In this document: positions 7,919-13,935 of the stretch, one piece after another
Position numbering within the stretch: position 1 is the first letter of the stretch
Layout of the letters: each line of letters opens with the position of its first letter
DNA from: an uncultured Slackia sp.
GTDB lineage: Bacteria > Actinomycetota > Coriobacteriia > Coriobacteriales > Eggerthellaceae
Length of the DNA: 31,273 nucleotides
Direction: 5' to 3'
Assembly (NCBI RefSeq): GCF_934630525.1
Contig: NZ_CAKTVX010000016.1
Location: 1 to 31,273, forward strand
Translations under genes and position numbers: made by a program
Notes under the pieces: generated by a model
The model's database searches: none
The model's input: the letters and a program-made list of their open reading frames with translations, nothing else
What the model was told of the DNA's origin: nothing

Positions 7919-8887
7919 TTACGCCCGCTTTGAGGGTTTTTCTTCCACGAAACCCTCGGCGAACGAGCTCGGCAACACCAATGTGCCGCCCGATTCCTCA
8001 ACGCTTTCGTAAGCGAGATGCATTTGACGCAGCTTCATAGCCTCGGCGCTTTCTTCATACGCAACGCCCGCGTCTTTCAACATGTCGGAAATATCGGCCT
8101 CGGCCTCGGCGAGCACCATACGGGCGTTCTTCTTGCGCTCGGCTACGGCTTCCGCCGCCATGGCATGTTGCAGCTCTTTGGGAATCACGATATCGCGCAC
8201 TTCGACATCGATGATCGTAATACCCCAATCGTTGAGCTTTTCTTCGAGCGCATCTTTGAGCTCTTCATCGAGTTGATCGCGACGGCTGGCAAGCTCGGCG
8301 ACCGTTGTGCGGCCAATCGCCTTGCGCATAGCGGTTTGGGCCATCCAGCTCACCGCCTGCGCGTAATCTTCAACCTCGGTACAGGCGGCCTTCGCGCTCC
8401 ACACCATCCAGAAAATCACCGCGTCAACATTCACGGGAACAAGATCGCCCGTCAACGTCTCTTCGGCCCCGAAATACGTCGACGCCACGCGCTGGTCGAC
8501 GCGCAGCGTGTAAAACTCAACGATGGGAATGGTGAAAACAATGCCCGGACCAGCCACGCGATTGAATTTGCCGAAACGCAGGACAACCGCCTTTTCCCAT
8601 TCGAGCACAACGTGGATCGACGAGGCGGCAAGCCAGCCGCCGAGCGCCGCCACAGCGAGCGCGGGAAGCGAGACTTCCCCCGAAAGCGCCCACCACAAAG
8701 CCGTGACAAGGCAAAACGCCACCGCGAAAACGACAACGCCAAACACGATTGCGCCGTTGCGCGATGCGCGGCGCCGAACGACCCCGGAAGACCCCGCCGG
8801 CTCAGCAATATGGCTGGCATCGGACGACGGCGCCCCTATCATCGACGAGAATTCGTGCTTTTTGCTCCCCGTGTTCACGTTTGACAT
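7919..8887 (-). CDS. Slipin/stomatin-like SPFH-domain membrane protein
   Basis: The protein has 322 residues. A basic cytoplasmic N-terminus is followed by two close membrane segments (about residues 44-100) and then a typical SPFH domain: EWEKAVVLRFGKFNRVAGPG, IPIVEFYTLRVDQRV, and a long helical region with RRDQLDEELKDALEEKLNDWGITIIDVEVRDIVIPKELQHAM. Slipins oligomerise on membranes and organise proteins or proteolysis there. AAGGAG lies 7 bases before the ATG. It is 12 bp after a GntR gene in an operon that begins with an orphan NrfD. The usual slipin partner NfeD is not present. Confidence 0.9.
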   Translation of the reverse strand: MSNVNTGSKKHEFSSMIGAPSSDASHIAEPAGSSGVVRRRASRNGAIVFGVVVFAVAFCLVTALWWALSGEVSLPALAVAALGGWLAASSIHVVLEWEKAVVLRFGKFNRVAGPGIVFTIPIVEFYTLRVDQRVASTYFGAEETLTGDLVPVNVDAVIFWMVWSAKAACTEVEDYAQAVSWMAQTAMRKAIGRTTVAELASRRDQLDEELKDALEEKLNDWGITIIDVEVRDIVIPKELQHAMAAEAVAERKKNARMVLAEAEADISDMLKDAGVAYEESAEAMKLRQMHLAYESVEESGGTLVLPSSFAEGFVEEKPSKRA

Positions 8888-8898
8888 CGGATATCTCC

Positions 8899-9318
8899 TT
8901 ATTCCCCTTGCTCAAGCTTCTTGCGCTCGCGCGCAATCCCCGCAGCAAATTGAGCCTCTATGTCCTCGAGCGTCATGCCGAGTTCCCTGCACCGACGCAC
9001 ATATTCCGTTGTCACGATTTCGGCCGTCGCAGAAATGCTCACGCCTGGCTTGTCGCTCACGTCGCACACGAACGCGCCTTGACGGCGCTTCGATTCGATA
9101 TACCCATCGGCTTCCAGGCTCTTATAGACCTTCGAGATGGTGTTGTAGTTCACCTCAATGTCGGCAGCAAGGCCGCGCACCGTAGGAAGCTTGTCGTCGG
9201 GCTTGTAGTACCCAGATGTAATGAGATAGATGAAACGGTTTTTCAGCTGCAACCACAACGGAATGCTGCTGTTTTCATCAAGTTCGAAAAGAGAGGCATC
9301 GCAGGCATCGCTTTTCAT
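8899..9318 (-). CDS. Short GntR-family (YtrA-like) transcriptional regulator
   Basis: The protein has 139 residues from the ATG at 9318. That ATG overlaps the stop of the upstream NrfD gene (ATGA), and GAGGAG lies 8 bases before it. A GTG nine bases further up is less likely. The first 80 residues are a GntR winged helix: IPLWLQLKNRFIYLITSGYY, DDKLPTVRGLAADIEVNYNT and ISKVYKSLEADGYIESKRRQG. Only a short helical tail of about 50 residues follows, as in the YtrA subfamily, which usually represses its own operon. It is co-transcribed with NrfD and slipin genes, so autoregulation of that operon is the simplest role. Confidence 0.9.
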   Translation of the reverse strand: MKSDACDASLFELDENSSIPLWLQLKNRFIYLITSGYYKPDDKLPTVRGLAADIEVNYNTISKVYKSLEADGYIESKRRQGAFVCDVSDKPGVSISATAEIVTTEYVRRCRELGMTLEDIEAQFAAGIARERKKLEQGE

Positions 9319-10289
9319 AGCAGCCACTCCTCTCCAGCGCCGTTCGTTTGAACGGGCCGCTCAATGGGGGCCCGAAGTTCCATTTTGGCATGGCTCCCCA
9401 CATTCACCACGCCCACACGCAGGCACGCGCCACCAACGAGCACCAACACGGAAGCAATCGCGAGGCATGCGAACGCCTGGCCCGACCGATTCGGCAATGA
9501 AAGCCGTTTATGGGCAATCGCTTCCAAAACGAGGGGCGCAGCAATTCCGCAGAAGACGAAACCCAGCCACCAGAGCAAGAGCGCAAGCGCGTCGCCCGTC
9601 GCCAAGCCAGCAAATGACGCGCTGGCGGGAGGAAAGAGCCCGTAGAGCACTGTCGCGACGAATTCGCCCAGCACAAGAGCAGCATCCGCAATAATCATAA
9701 TTCGCGGAACAGCAAACCCATTCACGGCATGGCCGTCGAAGAACGCGCAGATGAGCGCCACCGCAATGCCGCACGATGCCGACGAGAGCAAAAACAAAAC
9801 AGGCACGAGCGGCGTGTTCCATGCGCTTATGCTGCCAAGGCTTTCCAGCAGCAGCCCCGTATAGAGCATAACGCCCAGCGATAAAACGCATGCAAGGCCC
9901 TCGATCACGGCCACCAAAATGCCCGGAATAATAGGCAAGTACACGAAACGGACCATCGTAAGAAACGCCGCACATACAATGAGCGAGCCGAGCGCGACGG
10001 TGCCAAACGTAAGATAGGTGAACGAGGGGTTCTGAATAAGAAAGACCGCACGGTCCAGGCGGCCCAAATCGAAAAGCAGGCACAAAGCCCCCGCAATCAA
10101 ACAGAACGCTCCGGCGGCGCAAGTGAAAGCAATCGCACGATGTTGCAACGAAGAAGCACAGAGGGAGCATGGCGCAGCGGCACCGAAAGGCTCATGGGCC
10201 CACAGTATATCGAGCAGGCACGCGACGAGCACGGCGCCTGCGCCCGTTCCGCCCAAAAAGAAGTACGCAATCGTCAATGAACTCAGCAT
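9315..10289 (-). CDS. Orphan NrfD/PsrC-family membrane protein
   Basis: The protein has 324 residues from the ATG at 10289, chosen because AAAGGGG lies a few bases upstream; an ATG at 10304 has no site. About eight membrane helices can be seen. The N-terminus, LTIAYFFLGGTGAGAVLVAC, is typical of DmsC/NrfD anchors, and FDLGRLDRAVFLIQNPSFTYL matches the conserved loop after helix 3. No ferredoxin or catalytic subunit gene accompanies it. It heads an operon with a GntR regulator and a slipin. It may serve another reductase or have a different membrane role. Sequence and composition differ clearly from the NrfD at 3301-4542. Confidence 0.87.
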   Translation of the reverse strand: MLSSLTIAYFFLGGTGAGAVLVACLLDILWAHEPFGAAAPCSLCASSLQHRAIAFTCAAGAFCLIAGALCLLFDLGRLDRAVFLIQNPSFTYLTFGTVALGSLIVCAAFLTMVRFVYLPIIPGILVAVIEGLACVLSLGVMLYTGLLLESLGSISAWNTPLVPVLFLLSSASCGIAVALICAFFDGHAVNGFAVPRIMIIADAALVLGEFVATVLYGLFPPASASFAGLATGDALALLLWWLGFVFCGIAAPLVLEAIAHKRLSLPNRSGQAFACLAIASVLVLVGGACLRVGVVNVGSHAKMELRAPIERPVQTNGAGEEWLL

Positions 10290-10346
10290 ACGCACCCCTT
10301 TCATTTCGTGGATTCATTCTTGGCAAAGTATGCCATAAAACAATGG

Positions 10347-10371
10347 CGCCTATGACAACGTGTCATAGGCG
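10347..10371. promoter_or_regulatory. Perfect 11 bp palindrome upstream of the orphan NrfD operon
   Basis: CGCCTATGACA, a 3 nt spacer ACG, and TGTCATAGGCG form a perfect inverted repeat about 58 bp upstream of the NrfD start. Its core CTATGACAACG is repeated upstream of the molybdoenzyme operon at 7848-7858. There it is not part of a hairpin, so an operator fits better than a terminator. TGCCATA (10330-10336 area) also recurs at both sites. Confidence 0.55.
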
Positions 10372-10439
10372 TCGAGGGAAAAGAGGGTAAGCAATATTGC
10401 CTGCACGCATGGATTCGCACAGCCTCTCGACCTGACGCT

Positions 10440-10466
10440 CTATCGCCAAATCGCGCCGCGCAACTT
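10440..10466. repeat. Direct repeat of the 3' end of the YgjP-like gene, left of repeat copy B
   Basis: These 27 bases match 10644-10670 with four mismatches. Read on the minus strand they spell the codons K-L-R-G-A-I-W-R-stop; the intact gene ends K-L-R-G-A-I-R-R-stop. So the last codons of the YgjP-like gene are present twice, on both sides of repeat copy B. A related 20 nt match (18 of 20) follows repeat copy A at 214-233. This looks like a degenerate target duplication, or an end motif of the element. Confidence 0.7.
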
Positions 10467-10468
10467 TG

Positions 10469-10659
10469 TTCGGCCCGTGCGAAAACCTCTTGCGCACGAA
10501 AACGCGCGAAGTGCGTACCCTTGAAGGCAATTGCCACTGCGTCATTTGCGTAATGCCTGGTCGCTCATTCGCAAAACGTCGATGCTGCCGCGCTTTCGAA
10601 TTTAGGCTACGCACTTCGCGCGTTTTCGTGCAAGGTGCCTTCCCTATCGCCTGATCGCG
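10469..10659. repeat. Copy B of the ~190 bp dispersed repeat
   Basis: This is the partner of 39-229, in the same orientation. Here the 24 bp inverted repeat (10494-10517 with 10608-10631) is perfect. The central palindrome reads GGCAATTGCC (10527-10536), a compensated change relative to copy A. The sequence fills most of the space between the orphan NrfD operon and the YgjP-like gene and overlaps the last codons of the latter. A frame is open through each copy, but the substitutions are mostly amino-acid changing, so I do not call a gene. Confidence 0.85.
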
Positions 10660-11279
10660 CCACGCAGCTTTCGCTCGGCATCGCGCCAATGGGGCAAATA
10701 CGCGTCAAGCAGCGCGTGGAAACGCGGGCCGTGGTTCGCTTCCCGCAAGTGGCACAGTTCATGCACCACCACGTACTCCAAGCACTCGGGGGGCTGGGCG
10801 GCGAGCTGCACGTTTATGCAGATGCGCCCCGTTTTCACATTGCAGCTGCCCCAACGGCTCACCATGTTTCGATATGCTAATTTACCAGGTGAAACGCCAA
10901 TGATCGGCGCCCATTTCTCTATGAGCGCCGGCACGAACGCAGCCACCACGGCACGCCACTGGGCAAGCTCTTCCTGCGTTGGCGAAGACGATGTTCCGTT
11001 GATTTCGCGATCGCGTTCCCTCGATTGCATTTTTGCCGCATGCTCGCGAATCCACGATGCGCGTTCTTCTACAAAGCGCGCGATTCGAGCGTCGGAATAC
11101 CGCAGCGGCGCGCTCACGCACACGCGAAAGCGAGCGGCAGACGAGCCGCCCGTCGCATCGGCGCCTCCAGCGCACGGCTTGAGGCGCACATACATATGCT
11201 TCTGCTGCTTGCGCGTGACTTCGACTTCGAACCCCGCAACGTGCAGCATGGTTTTTCGTACAGAAGACACAGCGAACAT
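10644..11279 (-). CDS. YgjP-like zinc metallopeptidase (DUF45/WLM type)
   Basis: The protein has 211 residues. The zincin motif HELCH (H173, E174, H177) is followed by NHGPRFHALL, the usual third-ligand region of YgjP/SprT-like proteins, and preceded by the family stretch YRNMVSRWGSCNVKTGRICIN. The N-terminal half is a beta-rich region with a long variable helical linker. Cytoplasmic; the cellular substrate is not known. The chosen ATG has only a weak purine stretch (GAAGGA) right next to it. The last codons lie at the right edge of repeat copy B, and a second copy of them lies on the other side of that element. Confidence 0.88.
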   Translation of the reverse strand: MFAVSSVRKTMLHVAGFEVEVTRKQQKHMYVRLKPCAGGADATGGSSAARFRVCVSAPLRYSDARIARFVEERASWIREHAAKMQSRERDREINGTSSSPTQEELAQWRAVVAAFVPALIEKWAPIIGVSPGKLAYRNMVSRWGSCNVKTGRICINVQLAAQPPECLEYVVVHELCHLREANHGPRFHALLDAYLPHWRDAERKLRGAIRR

Positions 11280-11298
11280 TCCTTCGAAACAAGAATCA

Positions 11299-11307
11299 TG
11301 CTAAGAT
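11299..11307 (+). promoter_or_regulatory. Candidate extended -10 of a plus-strand RNA opposing the small-peptide gene
   Basis: TGCTAAGAT fits an extended -10 element (TG, one base, TAAGAT). Transcription would start near 11314 and run into the structured segment 11315-11384, towards the 3' end of the 27-codon gene on the other strand. No convincing -35 is seen. Confidence 0.35.
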
Positions 11308-11314
11308 GCAAGTA

Positions 11315-11384
11315 CGGTGCCCCGCGAAGCCGGGCGACATCGTTTGAGTTCTAAGCCGGGTTACTTGTTCAGGGCACCCGGCTT
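11315..11384 (+). ncRNA. Strongly structured RNA segment, candidate antisense RNA or 3' UTR of the small-peptide gene
   Basis: The segment can form two mutually exclusive folds. GGTGCCC (11316-11322) pairs with GGGCACC (11372-11378), closing the whole segment. Alternatively AAGCCGGGT (11353-11361) pairs with ACCCGGCTT (11376-11384), a 9 bp terminator-like stem followed on the plus strand by ATTCCTTTCC. A second AAGCCGGG at 11327-11334 can compete for the same partner. The stem also works in the opposite direction, so it may be a bidirectional terminator for two converging transcripts. The strand is not certain. Confidence 0.45.
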
Positions 11385-11402
11385 ATTCCTTTCCAATGAA
11401 GA

Positions 11403-11486
11403 TCACTTGTCGCGGGTGACGAGGTCGACGACTCCGATAACAACTGACATTACTGCGCAAATGGCGATAACCGTTTGAGTATCCAT
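11403..11486 (-). CDS. 27-residue hydrophobic peptide, candidate type I toxin
   Basis: This gene is very short but has an almost perfect ribosome site: AAAGGAGGT 7 bases from the ATG. The peptide starts MDTQTVIAICAVM, continues as one predicted membrane helix and ends with the charged tail LVTRDK. That layout (short polar start, single helix, charged end) is shared by the small holin-like toxin and Fst/TxpA-type peptides of Gram-positive type I toxin-antitoxin loci. On its 3' side is the structured segment 11315-11384. On its 5' side is a promoter embedded in a hairpin. The sequence CGGTGC-(7 or 8 nt)-GCCGGGCG occurs as inverted copies at both outer ends (11315-11336 and 11512-11532). The gene is well supported; the toxin role is inference. 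Confidence 0.75.
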   Translation of the reverse strand: MDTQTVIAICAVMSVVIGVVDLVTRDK

Positions 11487-11528
11487 CGGGACCACCTCCT
11501 TTCAGAGGCGCCGCCCGGCAAGTGAAGC

Positions 11529-11562
11529 ACCGCCCGCCTATTGTACTGCATAGGCGGGCGGT
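11529..11562 (-). terminator. GC-rich 12 bp hairpin after the alcohol dehydrogenase gene
   Basis: ACCGCCCGCCTA (11529-11540) and TAGGCGGGCGGT (11551-11562) form a perfect 12 bp stem with a 10 nt loop, 29 bases after the dehydrogenase stop. It has no T-run on the minus strand, but its strength and place suggest a 3' end or processing barrier. Confidence 0.6.
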
Positions 11563-11568
11563 TTCGAA
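11540..11568 (-). promoter_or_regulatory. Candidate promoter of the 27-residue peptide gene
   Basis: On the minus strand TTCGAA (11563-11568) and TACAAT (11540-11545) are exactly 17 bp apart. The -10 matches consensus at five of six positions, the -35 at three. It overlaps the dehydrogenase terminator hairpin, so read-through from upstream and initiation here would interfere with each other. Confidence 0.45.
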
Positions 11569-11590
11569 CTTCTGTACGATTATGTATCCT

Positions 11591-12796
11591 CTAGAACGCC
11601 GAAAGATAAATCGCCTTCGCGTCTTCCAGCGTAAGCTTCTTAAAGCCGCCGAACACTTCGCCCTTGTTGGCCTTGAGCGTCAGCAGCAGTTTGTCCACAT
11701 CTTCGGGAGCAATGCCGAACTCGCCGAGCGTGCGCGGCATGCCCAAATCAACGAAGAACGCCTGCAGCTCATCAATCGCGGCCGTCACGGCATCTTCAAT
11801 TGCCTCATCGGTTTCGTCGATAGGCTCGATGTCGAACACCTGCAGCGCGAACTTCAGGAAGCGAGCCGGGTTTTCGCGCCATACATAGCGCATCCATGCA
11901 GGCATGACCACCGCCAAGCCAGCGCCGTGCGTGATGGAAGTGTCGAACGCAGAAAGCTCATGCTCAAGCGCATGGCTTTCCCAGCCGCCAGCGCGGCTCG
12001 CCGGCGTCGCCGAGAGACCGCATCCCGCGATGTCGTTATGAGCGAGCGTTCCTGCCCACATAATATTTGCGCGGGCCTCGTAGTTCTCGGGCTCGGCAAG
12101 AGCCACGGGAGCCTCGTCGATAAGGGAGCGAATAATGCCCGTGGCGATGTTATCGGTAAGGCTCGACGAACCCGTACCGCTGAAATAGCGTTCGCACACA
12201 TGCGCGATCATGTCGGTCACGCCAGCGGCCGTTTGATACGGCGGCAGCGTAAACGTGAGCTCGGGGTCGAGGAACGCTACCTTCGGGCGGAACAAGTTCG
12301 AATTCGTACCGCGCTTCAGCCCCAGTTCATCGTTGGAAATAACGCACGAGCTCGACCCTTCGGAACCAGCCGCAGGAATAGTAAGAACACAGGCGATAGG
12401 CAAACATTCCGCAATCGTCGCCTTTTTGCTGAAGAAGTCCCACACGTCGCCTTCGTAGGGCACGCCAAACGCAATCGCTTTGGCACAGTCAATCGCGCTG
12501 CCGCCGCCAACAGGAAAAATAACGTCGACGTTTTCCTTGCGTGCAAGTTCAATGCCCTCGCGCACCAACCCCACTTCGGGATTCGGGCGCACGCCCGCGA
12601 GTTCAACGGCCTCGACGCCCGACGCAGCCAGCGATTTCTTCACGCGGTCGAGCGTTCCCGTGCGCACCACGGAGCCCTTGCCGTAAACGAGCAGCGCGCG
12701 TTTATAGCCGCGCTTGGCAATATGCTCGCCTACCTGGTCGGTAACGCCTTTGCCGAAAATGAATTCCGTCGGAGAATAGAACACGAAATCGTTCAT
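11591..12796 (-). CDS. Iron-containing alcohol dehydrogenase (BDH/YqhD type)
   Basis: The protein has 401 residues from the ATG at 12796, chosen because AAAGGA lies 7 bases upstream; the frame is open further up but without a site. It starts with the family signature NDFVFYSPTEFIFGKG. The NAD(P)-binding region has GGGSAIDCAKAIA. The metal site fits the family: Asp and His in TAAGVTDMIAHVCE, then His in SHALEHELSA and in THGAGLAVVMP. It most resembles NADPH/NADH-dependent butanol dehydrogenases, which reduce aldehydes to alcohols in fermentation. It is monocistronic, with a strong hairpin downstream. Confidence 0.93.
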   Translation of the reverse strand: MNDFVFYSPTEFIFGKGVTDQVGEHIAKRGYKRALLVYGKGSVVRTGTLDRVKKSLAASGVEAVELAGVRPNPEVGLVREGIELARKENVDVIFPVGGGSAIDCAKAIAFGVPYEGDVWDFFSKKATIAECLPIACVLTIPAAGSEGSSSCVISNDELGLKRGTNSNLFRPKVAFLDPELTFTLPPYQTAAGVTDMIAHVCERYFSGTGSSSLTDNIATGIIRSLIDEAPVALAEPENYEARANIMWAGTLAHNDIAGCGLSATPASRAGGWESHALEHELSAFDTSITHGAGLAVVMPAWMRYVWRENPARFLKFALQVFDIEPIDETDEAIEDAVTAAIDELQAFFVDLGMPRTLGEFGIAPEDVDKLLLTLKANKGEVFGGFKKLTLEDAKAIYLSAF

Positions 12797-12905
12797 TGAT
12801 CGTCCTTTCGAAACAATTACAGACCATAGCATGGGAGCCGCCGCAACAGGGCTTTTTCGTCCTTAGGCGAACGCATGGACTTGCGACAACCCCTCGCCAA
12901 GCTTC

Positions 12906-13766
12906 CTAGAGTTCGTGCACGAGCGCATACGCCTCGTTACGCGAAATGCCGAATTCGCGGCGCAGGGCAGCAACAATATCTTTATGCGACATTTCACCAG
13001 AGGCAAGAAGCTCAGACGCGCGTTCGGCGGCAGAAGCAGCCTGAACGGCAGCGTTGCCCTCAACTTCGGCAGCCGTTGGGGGGCAAATAACCAACGCGAT
13101 TTCGCCCTTCACGCCCTCTTCCGCATCGCGGCGGGCAAATTCTTCCGCGGCAATGGAAGCCATAGCGCGGAAGACTTCTTCATGGCGCTTCGTGAGCTCG
13201 CGGCACACCGCAACCTCTCGCGCGGGGAACACCTCCGCGACAACCGCAAGCGCATCGGCTATGCGGCGCGGGCTTTCATAGAACACGAGCGAGGCATCGA
13301 GATCCGAAAGGGCTTCGAGCACTGCCTTGCGCTCACCGGCCTTACGCGGGAAAAACCCGCCAAAATAGTAGCGCGGGTCGGAAAAACCGCTGGCGACATA
13401 AGCCGTCGCAGCGGCCGATGCGCCTGGCAGCACCTCATAGGGCGCGCCCGCGGCCTGCGCCGACGCAACAAGACGAGACCCCGGATCAGACACGCCCGGC
13501 ATGCCAGCATCGCTGCAAAATGCGATGCGCTCGCCAGCCAAAACGCGCTGGATAATGCGATCGGCTTGCTTGGAGATGGTCGCTTCATCGAGCCGCTCGA
13601 GCCGCTTTTCAATATCGAAATGCGCGAGCAGCTTGCCCGTGACGCGCGTGTCTTCCGCGCATACCACATCGGCCGCGCGCAGCTCATCGAGCGTGCGCAA
13701 CGTGATATCACCCAAGTTGCCGATGGGCGTGGGGCACAAAACAAGTTTTCCAGTTGAAGTATTCAT
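12906..13766 (-). CDS. rsmI: 16S rRNA (cytidine-1402-2'-O)-methyltransferase RsmI
   Basis: The protein has 286 residues from the ATG at 13766, which begins the family N-terminus GKLVLCPTPIGNLGDITLRT; a longer upstream frame is GC-rich noise. Tetrapyrrole-methylase-fold motifs are present: AEDTRVTGKLLAHFDI, SDAGMPGVSDPGSRLV and SGFSDPRYYFGGFFPRK. The C-terminus has the usual small helical RsmI tail (MSHKDIVAALRREFGISRNE). RsmI modifies C1402 of 16S rRNA in the decoding centre with S-adenosylmethionine. A perfect TATAAT ends 7 bases before the ATG and no ribosome site is visible, so the message may be leaderless. Confidence 0.95.
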   Translation of the reverse strand: MNTSTGKLVLCPTPIGNLGDITLRTLDELRAADVVCAEDTRVTGKLLAHFDIEKRLERLDEATISKQADRIIQRVLAGERIAFCSDAGMPGVSDPGSRLVASAQAAGAPYEVLPGASAAATAYVASGFSDPRYYFGGFFPRKAGERKAVLEALSDLDASLVFYESPRRIADALAVVAEVFPAREVAVCRELTKRHEEVFRAMASIAAEEFARRDAEEGVKGEIALVICPPTAAEVEGNAAVQAASAAERASELLASGEMSHKDIVAALRREFGISRNEAYALVHEL

Positions 13767-13779
13767 GGGCGCAATTATA
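13767..13779 (-). promoter_or_regulatory. Consensus -10 placed for leaderless rsmI transcription
   Basis: On the minus strand TATAAT (13774-13779) is separated from the rsmI ATG by TGCGCCC. The expected start site therefore coincides with the start codon. A matching -35 hexamer is not seen. Confidence 0.5.
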
Positions 13780-13886
13780 CCGCCCAACTCGGCCCGCGCG
13801 GGCGGCGCAGCAAAAGCGCAAAAGCGGCCTGGGCAAAACGCACGCCCGGGCCAGGCTTCGCGCGTCCAACCAATGCCTTTTGTCAA

Positions 13887-13909
13887 AGGCCAGCCGACCA
13901 CACTGGCCT
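13887..13909 (-). terminator. Short hairpin after the DUF1385 gene
   Basis: AGGCCAG (13887-13893) and CTGGCCT (13903-13909) form a 7 bp stem with a 9 nt loop, 27 bases beyond the DUF1385 stop. It is followed on the minus strand by TTGACAAAAGG, with no real T-run. A weak terminator is likely. Confidence 0.4.
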
Positions 13910-13935
13910 CGCCGCCTGCGATTTTTCAAAAACGC

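Noticed and set aside
10347..10371. Hairpin read as a terminator for the ygjP-like gene
   Set aside because: It is more than 270 bp past that stop, and its core recurs without a hairpin upstream of the molybdoenzyme operon, so an operator is more likely. A terminator role is not excluded.
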